A stretch of DNA of 64,000 nucleotides from Cycloclasticus sp. (GTDB lineage Bacteria > Pseudomonadota > Gammaproteobacteria > Methylococcales > Cycloclasticaceae), in assembly GCA_012959695.1 (NCBI GenBank), contig DUCS01000006.1:96705-160704 (forward strand), written 5' to 3'. The notes under the pieces are model-generated. The model had not been told where the DNA came from. It worked only from the letters and a program-made list of their open reading frames with translations, and made no database searches. Each line of letters opens with the position of its first letter. Position 1 is the stretch's first letter. Made by a program: the position numbers and the translations under genes. This document shows positions 29,306-41,107 of this stretch, in pieces.

Positions 29306-30556
29306 ATGAATGTCACTACTGTATTTAAAAAAACTGTACTCATGCTTATGTTGCTGATAGTTTCAACAGTCATTTATGCGCATGGCGAGAGAAATCAAGA
29401 ACCATTTTTAAGGATGAAAACCTTGCAATGGTACGATGTTAAATGGTCTGTTAAAAATGAAGCAACCATCAAGGTAAACGATGAGCTGATACTTGAAGGT
29501 AAGGTGCACTTTTTCTCAAGGTGGCCGCAAGTAATCAATAAACCAGATACCATATTCTTAGCCAATGCTACCCCAGGGCCAGTTTTTATAAGAGAAGAAA
29601 GTTACATGAATGAAGTCCCTATGATTCAGTCAACAGGTGTCGAAGTCGGCGAAGTATATGATTTCAGGGTAAAGCTAAAAGCTCGAATACCAGGACGACA
29701 CCATGTGCACCCTATGATTAATGTAGAGTCAGCCGGTGGTTTAGTTGGACCTGGTATTTGGGTGAATGTTGAAGGGGACGCTGATGATTTTGTTTACAGC
29801 GTTGAAACTAGAACTGGCCAAACTATCGAAAACCTTGGTACCTACGCAACAGGTAATGTGTATAAATGGCATGCTATTTGGGCTGCTATTGCAGCATTTT
29901 GGCTTATCTGGTGGATAAGGCGTCCTTTGTTAATACAAAGATATTTACTGGTTAAAGATGGCCAATGGGGAAAATTAATCACTCTGACAGATAAGAAAAT
30001 GGGTGCTACTTTAATGGTCGTTATTATCGGTCTGTTAATTTACGCCAATAGTATTACCAGAGAAGCTTATGAATACACCATTCCCTTACAAGGGGGTAGA
30101 GCTGTAGTTGATGTGGTGCCAAATTCAGATAAGGGTTTAATTACCGTAAAAAACAAAAGGGCTGAATATTATTTACCCGGTAGAACAGTAACTATTGATG
30201 CTGAAATTACTAATAATCATAATTTACCAATACGGATAGGCGAATTTACATCAGCGAATTTACGGTTTATTAATAAAGCATTGCCGTATGCTGTTGCAGG
30301 TCTTGATGAAGGTTATCCAGAAGAGCTCGTTGCAGGTGCATCTCTAGGTATTGATGATGATACCTCAATAATGCCAGGTGAAACAAAGCGTGTGCTTATC
30401 GATGCTACTGATGTTGCATGGGAGATAGAACGCCTTAGCAGCCTTCTTAATGATCCTGATAGTAGTTATGGCGGCCTACTGTTTTTCTATGATAGTAATG
30501 GTAAGAGAATTATCAAAGAGGTATATGGGCAAATACTGCCTACCTTTAAAAAGTAA
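29306..30556 (+). CDS. pmoB: Copper membrane monooxygenase subunit B (PmoB/AmoB/HmoB-like)
   Basis: Signal peptide then HGERNQEPF (mature N-terminal His), HHVHPMINVESAGGLVGPGIW copper-site motif. Confidence 0.95.
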   Translation: MNVTTVFKKTVLMLMLLIVSTVIYAHGERNQEPFLRMKTLQWYDVKWSVKNEATIKVNDELILEGKVHFFSRWPQVINKPDTIFLANATPGPVFIREESYMNEVPMIQSTGVEVGEVYDFRVKLKARIPGRHHVHPMINVESAGGLVGPGIWVNVEGDADDFVYSVETRTGQTIENLGTYATGNVYKWHAIWAAIAAFWLIWWIRRPLLIQRYLLVKDGQWGKLITLTDKKMGATLMVVIIGLLIYANSITREAYEYTIPLQGGRAVVDVVPNSDKGLITVKNKRAEYYLPGRTVTIDAEITNNHNLPIRIGEFTSANLRFINKALPYAVAGLDEGYPEELVAGASLGIDDDTSIMPGETKRVLIDATDVAWEIERLSSLLNDPDSSYGGLLFFYDSNGKRIIKEVYGQILPTFKK

Positions 30557-30578
30557 ACCTTACGAGTTGTAAAAAGTA

Positions 30579-31139
30579 ATGAAAAGACAAGGCAGACTTT
30601 CTATATTGTTGTTTGCCTTGTTTTTTTATGCCCCAAGCATATACGCGCATGGTGGCCTTACTATTGACCAAGATAAGTGTGTCTTTCGCGTAGCCCGAAC
30701 AGTTGTTCACTTCACGGCATACCAGCCTGAGGTGTCTCAAGAAGAAGAGTTGTGTAAAGATATTCCTGCAGGAAATAATACGATTTTCGTTGTTGATTTT
30801 GTTGGCGAGAAATTACGAAAAAAACCAATTCAACTGTCTGTAGAACAAAAAACTAATAATCGATATGAAAGTTATTTGTCTAAAGTATCTCAGATATATC
30901 CCTCTGGAACGACTAATTTAAACTTACCTAATCTAGGTTCAGGTGAATATCGCATTTCATTGTTATTTAACGGCCCTGATGACGCTAGTGCACACACAGA
31001 GGGGTATTTCTACATAACGGTTACAGCGAGTAATAAAGAAGACAGTATGCTTGGTTTGTTTGATAAATACTCATGGCTGCTAATCCTCGCATCAATTGGT
31101 TTCGTCGCATATTTATTATCCGCAAGACTTAAGTCTTAA
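30579..31139 (+). CDS. Secreted, C-terminally membrane-anchored protein of the CuMMO operon with predicted mature N-terminal His
   Basis: Signal peptide ending ...SIYA-HGGLTIDQDKC, C-terminal TM helix (WLLILASIGFVAYLL), 22 bp after pmoB. Confidence 0.7.
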   Translation: MKRQGRLSILLFALFFYAPSIYAHGGLTIDQDKCVFRVARTVVHFTAYQPEVSQEEELCKDIPAGNNTIFVVDFVGEKLRKKPIQLSVEQKTNNRYESYLSKVSQIYPSGTTNLNLPNLGSGEYRISLLFNGPDDASAHTEGYFYITVTASNKEDSMLGLFDKYSWLLILASIGFVAYLLSARLKS

Positions 31140-31200
31140 AATCATAACTAGTCGCCACTTAAGAGCGCTCAATTACTTAACAATAAAGGAGGGGGATTTG

Positions 31201-31251
31201 ATGGGTTATAAATTCTTCAGAGCCGGCCTAATACCGGTAAGCTGCTGCTGA
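31201..31251 (+). other. Candidate small ORF, 16 aa (MGYKFFRAGLIPVSCC)
   Basis: Very strong SD AAAGGAGGGGG, 5-nt spacer, ATG; 61 nt after the last pmo-operon gene. Not in the supplied ORF track (too short). Confidence 0.4.
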
Positions 31252-31372
31252 AATTTAGCTGTTTGGGTCAGATAAAGCGTCTTTATTTTTCACCACTTCA
31301 CGGAGTGATTGTTAAAAACAAGTTGTTATTTGATTAGATAGCGGATTGCACGCTAATGGAGTTCATATTTAA

Positions 31373-31576
31373 TTACTTTTCATCTCGCGCCTTTCTTTTA
31401 GAAGCATCTGATATAGCTAGTCCATATTTTGTTTCTTGTTCACGGCCTGGTTCTTCTGTTTTCTTTTCAACCGCACGGGCTTGTGCTCTCAGAGGGTTTT
31501 CCGGCACATCGCAGCCAGCAAGGACAATTAGGAGTAGTGAAGTAATTAGAATTGCGAGACTATTTTTATAGTCCAT
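31373..31576 (-). CDS. Small lipoprotein
   Basis: Hydrophobic leader with lipobox LIVLAGC. Confidence 0.55.
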   Translation of the reverse strand: MDYKNSLAILITSLLLIVLAGCDVPENPLRAQARAVEKKTEEPGREQETKYGLAISDASKRKARDEK

Positions 31577-31934
31577 TGTTATTTTATTTAATCTTAATTC
31601 GTAATTTTAAAACGTAACGCGGATTTAAACAAACTAATATTCAAAATCCAGTAATTGTTTAAAGCGAGCGCATTTTCCTTTGCGGAAAATTTGCCCATAG
31701 AATCTGAAGAGTACATGCTGTAAGCCTTAGCCTACCGCGACGAACTCAATATTCTACTTCGTATAATGTATATTATGTTAAATAGAATAGCTAAGTAGGA
31801 AGCAATTAAAACAAATTGTTGTTATGGAGTGAAGATGAGCCGAATTACGATAGGTGGTAATGGAAAGAATATAAGTGATAACTTAGATTATAAAAGATAA
31901 GTAACTTATTGATTAATTGAGAAATAAAAAGTAA

Positions 31935-32414
31935 TTATTTTTTAATAGCGAAAAGCTCAACATCAAAAATTAAAGTAGACCCACCTTGAATTGAGCCAAC
32001 TGACTGATTGCCGTACGCAAGGTTACTAGGTATAAAGAAACGCGTTTTTTCTCCCACAACCATTAACTGTAAACCTTCCGTCCAGCCTTTAATAACTTGG
32101 TTTAGACCAAAGGTAATTTGTTCATCCCGATCTACAGAGCTATCAAATACAGTGCCATTTAGTAATGTGCCGTGATAATGCACTGTAACTTTGTCTCTTG
32201 CGCTTGGATGCTCAATTCCAGTTCCCTGCGTAAGAACTAAGTATTGAAGACCTGACGACGTTGTTTTAACGCCATCTTTTGATGCATTGGCCGCAAGAAA
32301 TTCCTCACCAGCGGCAATATTGTCGGCTGAACCAGCTTTTCCTTTAGTATTTAAAAAATGTTGCAGCATATAAAAAACGGCGGCTATGACGATAAGGATC
32401 AGTAAAATTTTCAT
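31935..32414 (-). CDS. FKBP-type peptidyl-prolyl cis-trans isomerase
   Basis: VTVHYHGTLLNGTVFDSSVDRDEQITFGLNQVIKGWTEGLQLMVVGEKTRFFIPSNLAYG. Confidence 0.95.
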   Translation of the reverse strand: MKILLILIVIAAVFYMLQHFLNTKGKAGSADNIAAGEEFLAANASKDGVKTTSSGLQYLVLTQGTGIEHPSARDKVTVHYHGTLLNGTVFDSSVDRDEQITFGLNQVIKGWTEGLQLMVVGEKTRFFIPSNLAYGNQSVGSIQGGSTLIFDVELFAIKK

Positions 32415-32423
32415 ATAAAACGC

Positions 32424-32768
32424 CTATTTAATGACGACGAGTTTAGAAATTACTTTTTTAACACCGCTAATTGTTTTAGTAAGGCGTATAGCGCGTGTAA
32501 TTTGAGATGTGTTTTTTACATGGCCATGTAGGGTAACAACGCTTCTATATGTATCGACATTAATGTCGAAAGCATCTATTTGATCATCCCTTATTAAGGT
32601 CGTTTTAACGCTCGCTGTAATAGAAACATCCTCAGATATAACACCAAGAGGTCTTTCATCTGTTCCGGCTGTATAGCCGCCGACTCCTGCGCCACCAACT
32701 AGCACCGCGGTACAGCCGTTTAGAAAAAAAACTGAAGTGATGGCGATTAACGATAAGTATTTATTCAT
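32424..32768 (-). CDS. BON-domain lipoprotein
   Basis: Lipobox FLNGC; BON domain (ASVKTTLIRDDQIDAFDINVDTYRSVVTLHGHVKN). Confidence 0.85.
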   Translation of the reverse strand: MNKYLSLIAITSVFFLNGCTAVLVGGAGVGGYTAGTDERPLGVISEDVSITASVKTTLIRDDQIDAFDINVDTYRSVVTLHGHVKNTSQITRAIRLTKTISGVKKVISKLVVIK

Positions 32769-32833
32769 TTGTTATTCCATTGATGTTATTTGTGTTTATT
32801 TAATACGATAGTACCGTTTAATTGTCGCTATTA

Positions 32834-34141
32834 TCAGTTTTTTTGCGCGCTTTTATTCAGCTCCCTAAGGTGCTGTAATTTGTCTGAAATTTTAATTTCC
32901 AAACCACGTTTAACAGGCTGATAATAAATATCTCCAATAAGTTCATTTGGAAGGTAAGTCTCGCCTGCTGCAAAGGCATTAGGTTCGTTATGCGCATAAC
33001 GATAACCCTTATGGTAGCCTTCTTCTTTCATTAGCTTTGTAGGGGCATTACGCAAATGGTGTGGAACCTCTAGGCTTCCTGAACGTTTAATAACGGCTCC
33101 AACGGTGTTGTAGGCGCTGTACACGGCATTGCTTTTCGCTGCGCAAGCCAAGTATGCAACCGCTTGAACTAGTGCTAACTCCCCTTCTGGGCTACCAAGT
33201 TTCTCTTGTGTGTCCCATGCATTTAGAGCAAGTTGTAATGCTCTTGGGTCAGCATTACCAATATTTTCAGAAGCAATTCGAACAAGTCGCCTAGCAACAT
33301 ATAATGGATCGCAGCCACCGTCGAGCATTCGTCTTAACCAATAGATAGACGCGTCAGGATCACTGCCGCGCACGGATTTATGAAGCGCTGAGATTTGGTT
33401 ATAGAAATCTTCGCCGTGGTTATCAAAGCGCCGTACACCGTCTTTAACAACGTCGATAACTACTGCTGTAGTAATTTGTTTATTGCCCTGCGTTTCGGCT
33501 AGCTGTACAGATAATTCAAGAAAGTTCAGCAGCCTTCGTGCATCGCTGTCAGCCGCATTGATTAACAATTCGCTAGCTTCACCTTCAATTGTAATGGCGG
33601 CCTTAATGCCTAATAAGTCGCTACTATTGCAGAGCGCATTGTTAAGAATGGCTTCCAATTCATTCTTTTGCAGTGGTTTTAATGTGTAAACGCGTGCTCT
33701 TGATAGCAAAGCGTTGTTGAGTGAAAAGGAAGGGTTTTCAGTGGTCGCGCCAATAAAAGTAAAGACACCCGTTTCAACGTGCGGCAGGAATGCATCCTGT
33801 TGGGATTTGTTGAAACGATGAACCTCATCAACAAATAAGATGGTATTTTGTTGGTTTTCTAAACGGTTTTTTTTAGCTTCCTCAACAACCAGTCTAATAT
33901 CTTTAACGCCAGCGAGAACAGCAGAAAGCGATACAAAGTTAGCGTCTGCATATTGAGCAATAATGTGTGCTAACGTGGTTTTGCCTACGCCTGGCGGGCC
34001 CCATAATATTAATGAATGAAGTTTCCCAGAGTAAATTGCTTCGTATAACGGTTTACCTTTAGACAGTACGTGTTTTTGGCCGACAAAATCGTCTAAGTTT
34101 TTGGGTCTTAAGCGATCAGCAAGTGGCACGTCGCCCTTCAT
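32834..34141 (-). CDS. rarA: Replication-associated recombination protein A (AAA+ ATPase)
   Basis: [57 protein letters not shown]. Confidence 0.95.
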   Translation of the reverse strand: MKGDVPLADRLRPKNLDDFVGQKHVLSKGKPLYEAIYSGKLHSLILWGPPGVGKTTLAHIIAQYADANFVSLSAVLAGVKDIRLVVEEAKKNRLENQQNTILFVDEVHRFNKSQQDAFLPHVETGVFTFIGATTENPSFSLNNALLSRARVYTLKPLQKNELEAILNNALCNSSDLLGIKAAITIEGEASELLINAADSDARRLLNFLELSVQLAETQGNKQITTAVVIDVVKDGVRRFDNHGEDFYNQISALHKSVRGSDPDASIYWLRRMLDGGCDPLYVARRLVRIASENIGNADPRALQLALNAWDTQEKLGSPEGELALVQAVAYLACAAKSNAVYSAYNTVGAVIKRSGSLEVPHHLRNAPTKLMKEEGYHKGYRYAHNEPNAFAAGETYLPNELIGDIYYQPVKRGLEIKISDKLQHLRELNKSAQKN

Positions 34142-34767
34142 TGTTCTATCGTTTCATCAAATACATCTGCACCGTTAGGCGTTTGAAATTCAAACAAGGT
34201 GTCGTCCATATTTGAATGAACAGCTACGTCCGTAAAAAGTAAATGTGTCGTTTGGCCAAAATTATCTGCCATTATCATGCGGGCGAGAATACCGTTCTCA
34301 AAGCCAATACTTATGTATTCAAAACCACTAGAATCATTTTTTGGCGTTAATTTTAACCACTCTAATAGGTCATCGTTTTTAATTGGCGATACTTCAAATG
34401 AATCGCCAAGTGATGCAGACCCCAAAATTATTGCTAATGGAGACGAATCGACGGATTGCGATGAATTTTTAATGCTAACTTGCTCTAAGTCTTCGTCATA
34501 AACCCAAACTTTTCCTCCGTTGGATATTATTTCTTGGATATAAGGGCTTGAATAATGCCAGCGAAATTTATTTGGTTTTTTTATCCAAAACTCACCCGTT
34601 GATGAATTGGTATTGTTGCTTGTTTGACTGCTGATGATTTGGGTAAATTGGCCACTAAGTTTGTTGTAATTCTGTAGGTGGTTTTCGAGAATCAACAAAC
34701 CATCGCTTGAAAAACCAGGTGTTACGAATGAAATTAAAAGTAATAGTGTAAAGAATTGAGTTTTCAT
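34138..34767 (-). CDS. lolA: Outer-membrane lipoprotein carrier protein LolA
   Basis: SGQFTQIISSQ...STGEFWIKKPNKFRWHYSSPYIQEIISNGGKVWVYDEDLEQVSI; upstream of rarA as commonly seen. Confidence 0.93.
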   Translation of the reverse strand: MKTQFFTLLLLISFVTPGFSSDGLLILENHLQNYNKLSGQFTQIISSQTSNNTNSSTGEFWIKKPNKFRWHYSSPYIQEIISNGGKVWVYDEDLEQVSIKNSSQSVDSSPLAIILGSASLGDSFEVSPIKNDDLLEWLKLTPKNDSSGFEYISIGFENGILARMIMADNFGQTTHLLFTDVAVHSNMDDTLFEFQTPNGADVFDETIEQ

Positions 34768-34771
34768 GGGC

Positions 34772-37066
34772 TTATAATTCTGGTGGGGGCGGCGCTAATA
34801 CTTCGCGAGTGCCATTGGATTGTAAAGGCCCTACTACGCCACATTGTTCCATTTCTTCAATCATTCGCGCGGCACGGTTGTAACCAATTCGTAATTGGCG
34901 CTGCACGCCTGAAATGGAAGCGCGCCGTGTTTCGGTCACAATCTTTAATGCTTGATCGTATAGCTCGTCCGAATTTTCTCCATTTCCACCAGACCCACTG
35001 CCATCAAACTCCGCAGGGTCAGTGGTTGTTAAAATACTCTCGATATAATTAGGCTTCCCAAGCTTTTTTAATTGTTTGACGACTTTGTGGACTTCATGGT
35101 CATCGACAAATGCACCGTGTACCCGTTGCGGTAGGCCTGAACCAGGGGGTAAATACAGCATATCGCCATTACCCAATAAAGACTCTGCGCCACTTTGATC
35201 AAGAATGGTACGTGAATCAATTTTAGATGACACTTGGAAAGCAATGCGTGAAGGGATATTCGCTTTAATTAACCCCGTTAATACATCAACTGACGGACGC
35301 TGAGTGGCTAAGATGAGGTGCAAACCAGACGCCCGTGCTTTTTGAGCTAATCGGGCGATCAGCTCCTCTACTTTCTTGCCAACGACCATCATCATGTCAG
35401 CTAATTCATCAATGATAATGACGATTTGAGGCAGTTCGGACAGAGTGCCTGCTTCATCTTCATCAAGAAAAGCAGTGGGTTCCCATAACGGGTCTGCTAG
35501 GGGGTTGCCTTCTTTAATGGCATCACGAACCTTTTTGTTATAACCCGTCAGATTCCGCACACCCAATAAGGACATTAGTTTATAGCGCCGCTCCATTTCT
35601 GCAACGCACCAGCGTAATGCATTAGCTGCCTCTTTCATGTCGGTAACAACAGGTGTCAATAAGTGTGGAATGCCCTCGTAGACGGATAGTTCGAGCATTT
35701 TTGGGTCAATCATAATCATTCGAACTTGTTCAGGCGTTGCTTTGTACAACAAGCTTAAAATCATTGCATTAATGGCAACAGACTTGCCCGAACCGGTTGT
35801 TCCCGCAACCAGTAAATGTGGCATTTTTGCTAAGTCAGCGACGGTTGCTTGGCCGGCAATATCTTTGCCCAAGACCAGTGTTAACGGTGAGGTTGATTTT
35901 TCATAGGCTTCAGATGAGAGGATTTCGCTTAACCTCACCATTTCACGTGACTCATTAGGAATCTCTAAACCAATGACAGACTTACCAGGGATAACCTCAA
36001 CAACACGGACGCTGTGAGTTGACATGGATCGCGCTAAATCTTGTGCTAGACCACTGATGCGACTGGCTTTAATGCCTGGCGCGGGCTGTATTTCAAACCG
36101 TGTAATGACCGGCCCGGGATTGACCGCGACCACGTTAACTTCAACGCCAAAGTCTAACAGCTTAATTTCCACCAGCTTAGACATCGCCTCTAAGGCGGCT
36201 TTTGAATAGCCTTCAACATGATCGGCCGCGGGGTCGAGTAAGGCGAGAGCAGGCAGCGAGTCTTCACCTTCTTCGAATAAACTGGTTTGCCTTTCTTTAT
36301 CAATGCGCTCGCTGGGTTTTATTTGCTTAATAACCGGTTCGATGCGCGCCTTTGGTTTGGCAGAAAATATTTTCGATTGCTTTTTGAAGGTATCGCCCCG
36401 CTTCCTTCGCACATCTTCAGATGTTTTGCGTTCTTTGCTGTCTTCAATGTAATTACGAATGGAGACGAATAAGGCGATAGCGAATGAGCCTAACTTATCC
36501 ATAAGGCTTAACCATGATAGCCCTGTGGATAATGTGATACCGACAAGGAAGATACTCAGTAGAACCAACGTTGCACCTTCAAACGCAAACAGCTGTCTTA
36601 ATAAATCGCTAAGTTCTAGGCCAATAATGCCACCGGGTGAACCAGGAATAGTCAACCAGTTTTGGTAATAGTGCATATCGAGTAAGCCAGCGCCAGCAAT
36701 GAGAAAGGCAATGAAGCTAACCCAACGGATAATTTGGTGTGTGATGCTGTCTGCGTGATCAGTTCTGGCTTCTGATAGAAATTTCCATGCGCTACTCAGC
36801 AGCATCAAAGGGAAGGTGAAGGCCATAAAACCGATAACTGACAGCATGAAGTCGGCAATCCATGCGCCAACAACACCGGTGAGATTCAAAACGACTTGAT
36901 TAGAGCCGCTGTGTGTCCAACCGAAATCATCAACGTTGTAGCTGAAAAGAGCACCAAGTAAAAACAAGCTGATGCTTAACAATGCCAAAAAGGCGGACTC
37001 CCTTAAAAGCTTAACAATTTGATGTTGTGCAGGTGACGCTGTTTTAGAGGCTATTTTTTGATTCAC
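34772..37066 (-). CDS. ftsK: DNA translocase FtsK
   Basis: N-terminal TM helices, [28 protein letters not shown]-terminal gamma domain ([19 protein letters not shown]). Confidence 0.96.
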   Translation of the reverse strand: MNQKIASKTASPAQHQIVKLLRESAFLALLSISLFLLGALFSYNVDDFGWTHSGSNQVVLNLTGVVGAWIADFMLSVIGFMAFTFPLMLLSSAWKFLSEARTDHADSITHQIIRWVSFIAFLIAGAGLLDMHYYQNWLTIPGSPGGIIGLELSDLLRQLFAFEGATLVLLSIFLVGITLSTGLSWLSLMDKLGSFAIALFVSIRNYIEDSKERKTSEDVRRKRGDTFKKQSKIFSAKPKARIEPVIKQIKPSERIDKERQTSLFEEGEDSLPALALLDPAADHVEGYSKAALEAMSKLVEIKLLDFGVEVNVVAVNPGPVITRFEIQPAPGIKASRISGLAQDLARSMSTHSVRVVEVIPGKSVIGLEIPNESREMVRLSEILSSEAYEKSTSPLTLVLGKDIAGQATVADLAKMPHLLVAGTTGSGKSVAINAMILSLLYKATPEQVRMIMIDPKMLELSVYEGIPHLLTPVVTDMKEAANALRWCVAEMERRYKLMSLLGVRNLTGYNKKVRDAIKEGNPLADPLWEPTAFLDEDEAGTLSELPQIVIIIDELADMMMVVGKKVEELIARLAQKARASGLHLILATQRPSVDVLTGLIKANIPSRIAFQVSSKIDSRTILDQSGAESLLGNGDMLYLPPGSGLPQRVHGAFVDDHEVHKVVKQLKKLGKPNYIESILTTTDPAEFDGSGSGGNGENSDELYDQALKIVTETRRASISGVQRQLRIGYNRAARMIEEMEQCGVVGPLQSNGTREVLAPPPPEL

Positions 37067-37131
37067 TTTATATTATATAGTTTCTAGGTTATGCTTCTAA
37101 CTATTTGTTATATATTGAATTAAGTTAAAAT

Positions 37132-38178
37132 TCAACGGCTATATCCCCATGCCGTTAAATTAACGGCGTTGCGCAGTATATTATCATTTTCGTACCAATT
37201 GTTTAGCGTTAATCGCTGAATATATTTGGGTAATAAGCTGGATAATGCCTGTGTTGCTGTCCTCGGTACCGCGCCGGGCATATTGGCCACGCAAAAATGT
37301 GTCACGCCCTCTTCTACGAAGGTTGGATTTTGATAGGTAGTTGGCCGTGTGGTTTCTATGCAACCGCCTTGATCAACTGAAATATCAACAATCACGGAAC
37401 CTTTTCTCATGCTTTTAAGGTGTTCGCGTTTTATCAGATGCGGTGTTTTGCGCCCGGGAACCAGTAGCGCGCCAATTAACAGGTCAGTATATTGAAGAAG
37501 AGAAAGGCACTCAGCTTCATCTGATAAAAACGTTAACTTATCGTTTGTTATAGCCAACGTAGCCAACGCCTTTTGATATTTATCGAAAACAATCACGTTT
37601 GCGCCCATCGCTTGCGCTAATAAAGCGGCCTGCGAACCTGCTGAGCCGGCACCCAATACGAGTACTTGGCCATTATCAATGCCTTCACTAGCGAGCCCAC
37701 CAAGTAACACCCCCGCTCCACCGTGTTGCAAATGCAATAAATTACTGCCGATTTGTACCGCCAATTTGCCGGCTATTTCGCTCATCGGTTTTAAAAGTGG
37801 CAGGCAGTTATCTTCCACGACGGATTCAAATGCAATGGCCGTTAAGCCAATATCAGCTAAGGCGTTTGCAAGCGGCTTATTTGCAGCCAGATGAAGAAAA
37901 CAAAAAAGCGTGTGCGTTGAGGTTAAATAGACCAGTTCGGCATCGAGGGGTTCTTTAACCTTCACGATCAATTCGCTTTTGGCATACAACGTTTTAGCAT
38001 CGGCACAGATGGTGACGTTGTAATGTACGTATTCATCATCGTTAAAATCACTCAATACCCCAGCATGACGTTCAACAAACACGGAATGACCACTGGCAAT
38101 AAGCTCAGCGCAGGCAAGGGGCGTTAACGCTACGCGGCCTTCGAACGGCTTAATCTCTTTTGGTACGCCAATATTCAT
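37132..38178 (-). CDS. ald: Alanine dehydrogenase
   Basis: MNIGVPKEIKPFEGRVALTP start, VLVLGAGSAGSQAALLAQAMGANVIVFD; ORF extends to 38247 but the MNIGVPKE start fits the family. Confidence 0.88.
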   Translation of the reverse strand: MNIGVPKEIKPFEGRVALTPLACAELIASGHSVFVERHAGVLSDFNDDEYVHYNVTICADAKTLYAKSELIVKVKEPLDAELVYLTSTHTLFCFLHLAANKPLANALADIGLTAIAFESVVEDNCLPLLKPMSEIAGKLAVQIGSNLLHLQHGGAGVLLGGLASEGIDNGQVLVLGAGSAGSQAALLAQAMGANVIVFDKYQKALATLAITNDKLTFLSDEAECLSLLQYTDLLIGALLVPGRKTPHLIKREHLKSMRKGSVIVDISVDQGGCIETTRPTTYQNPTFVEEGVTHFCVANMPGAVPRTATQALSSLLPKYIQRLTLNNWYENDNILRNAVNLTAWGYSR

Positions 38179-38265
38179 GTGTTTATACTTTACGTAATTA
38201 GCTCTTATCGCCATACTACAGCACTTTATTAAACGTTCAATTAACAAGGCTGCTGAGTGCCTTGA

Positions 38266-39246
<981 letters not shown>

Positions 39247-39263
39247 AACGGGCTTATATCATC

Positions 39264-39956
39264 ATGTTACCCTGGCTTGACCCCGATGATGATACGACGC
39301 CCTTTCCAGCATTAGAAACGGCATTAAACGAGCCGAATGGTTTGTTAGCAGCTGGCGGATCACTTTGTCCAGAGCGTTTATTAGAGGCGTATCGACGCGG
39401 TATATTCCCATGGTTTGAGGATGATCAACCCATTTTATGGTGGTCGCCTAATCCGAGGATGGTGCTAAAGCCAAGTGAAATTCATATTTCTAAAAGCTTA
39501 CGAAAAACCATCAATAAAGAGATGTTCAATTGTACGATTGACACATGTTTCAGCGAAGTGATTAGAGCCTGTTCAAAATTAAGAGATCATCAAGATGGAA
39601 CATGGATTACGGCTTCTATGATTCAAGCATATGAAAGCTTATTTGAAAATGGTCATGCGCATTCCATCGAAGTTTGGTCTGATGAAGTGTTAGTTGGTGG
39701 TTTATACGGTATCAGTATTGGCCAGGTGTTTTTTGGTGAGTCTATGTTTAGTTGTAAAAACAATGCATCCAAAGTTGCTTTTGTTTTTTTGTCTGAGAAG
39801 TTATCAGATTGGGGATATCAGTTAATCGATGGTCAAGTTCAATCTAACCACCTTGAAACACTGGGCGCGTATAGCATTAGTCGTGAAAGTTTTGCAGAGC
39901 AGATTACACTATTTTGTTCAGCTGAAGCCTCTAAAAATGCTTGGTTAAATACATGA
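39264..39956 (+). CDS. aat: Leucyl/phenylalanyl-tRNA--protein transferase
   Basis: GLLAAGGSLCPERLLEAYRRGIFPWFEDDQPILWWSPNPRMVL. Confidence 0.96.
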   Translation: MLPWLDPDDDTTPFPALETALNEPNGLLAAGGSLCPERLLEAYRRGIFPWFEDDQPILWWSPNPRMVLKPSEIHISKSLRKTINKEMFNCTIDTCFSEVIRACSKLRDHQDGTWITASMIQAYESLFENGHAHSIEVWSDEVLVGGLYGISIGQVFFGESMFSCKNNASKVAFVFLSEKLSDWGYQLIDGQVQSNHLETLGAYSISRESFAEQITLFCSAEASKNAWLNT

Positions 39957-40726
39957 CGAATACACCTCAAATAGGACGACAGTTAGAGCTCTATATTTCA
40001 TCTCCCCAGGCTTGTGATTATTTAAAGGACAACAAAGCGAAAAGTATTTTTATTTCACCTGATGTAAATATTACGCCTGGAATCTATGAACATTTAATAA
40101 GTATTGGATTTAGGCGAAGTGGACAACATGCCTATCGGCCACATTGCGATGCGTGTCGTGCCTGTATTTCCTGCCGGCTTGATGTTAATCAATTTGTTCC
40201 GTCTCGCAGTCAAAAAAGGCTCATGGCAAAAAATGAAAACTTGATTTTTAAGCCGTTAGAGTCAACTTTTTCTGAAGAGTATTATGATTTGTATAAGCGA
40301 TATCAATCCTATAAACACCCGGGTGGATCAATGGAGAGTTTTGGACCTGATGAATACAAAGCCTTTTTGTGTCAGTCGTTTGGCAATAATATTGTTTATG
40401 AAACACGTTTAAATGGGCAATTGATTGCGGTTGCCATTACGGATGTGTTTTCTGATGCGCTATCCGCCGTTTACACATTTTTTGATCCTGAGTATTCATC
40501 AAGAAGCATTGGTACATATAATCTTTTACAACAAATTAATGCGACTAAACAATTAAAAAAGAAACATTTATACCTTGGTTACTATATAAAAGACTCGCTG
40601 AAAATGTCATATAAAGCGAATTTTAGGCCCATTGAAATGTTTATCGAAGGCGAGTGGACTTCTTACAGTAAAAGGGCTGACTTGCCGGTTCAGAGTGCAT
40701 CTTTAGATACGCCGCTAAGTTTTTAA
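39941..40726 (+). CDS. bpt: Aspartate/glutamate leucyltransferase (bacterial N-end rule)
   Basis: GFRRSGQHAYRPHCDACRACISCRLDV; likely start MTNTPQIGRQLELY at 39953. Confidence 0.94.
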   Translation: MVKYMTNTPQIGRQLELYISSPQACDYLKDNKAKSIFISPDVNITPGIYEHLISIGFRRSGQHAYRPHCDACRACISCRLDVNQFVPSRSQKRLMAKNENLIFKPLESTFSEEYYDLYKRYQSYKHPGGSMESFGPDEYKAFLCQSFGNNIVYETRLNGQLIAVAITDVFSDALSAVYTFFDPEYSSRSIGTYNLLQQINATKQLKKKHLYLGYYIKDSLKMSYKANFRPIEMFIEGEWTSYSKRADLPVQSASLDTPLSF

Positions 40727-40879
40727 TTCAAATCGCACTTAATGGGCGCTAAATAGTGTAAAATCGCGCCGCATTAGCTTGTTACATCCATCAAGTATCA
40801 GTTTCATAGACATGGATGGGGAAAGCACCACCGCTTAACTCAGTTTTAATTAAGCGTTTATACATTTATAAAGGTAAAC

Positions 40880-41098
40880 ATGGCAAAAGAAGATCAAATT
40901 GAAATGGAAGGCGTTGTAAAAGATACGCTTCCAAATACAATGTTTCGTGTTGAGTTAGAAAATGGGCACGTCATAACAGCGCATATCTCAGGAAAAATGC
41001 GTAAACACTACATTCGTATACTGACAGGTGACCGCGTTAAAGTAGAAATGACACCCTACGATTTATCAAAAGGCCGTATTACCTACCGCGTTAAATAA
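40880..41098 (+). CDS. infA: Translation initiation factor IF-1
   Basis: [70 protein letters not shown]. Confidence 0.98.
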   Translation: MAKEDQIEMEGVVKDTLPNTMFRVELENGHVITAHISGKMRKHYIRILTGDRVKVEMTPYDLSKGRITYRVK

Positions 41099-41107
41099 GT
41101 CGACGCC

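Noticed and set aside
31356-31571. 71-aa plus-strand ORF overlapping the small lipoprotein
   Set aside because: The minus-strand frame has a signal peptide and a clear lipobox (LAGC); the plus frame looks like its shadow.
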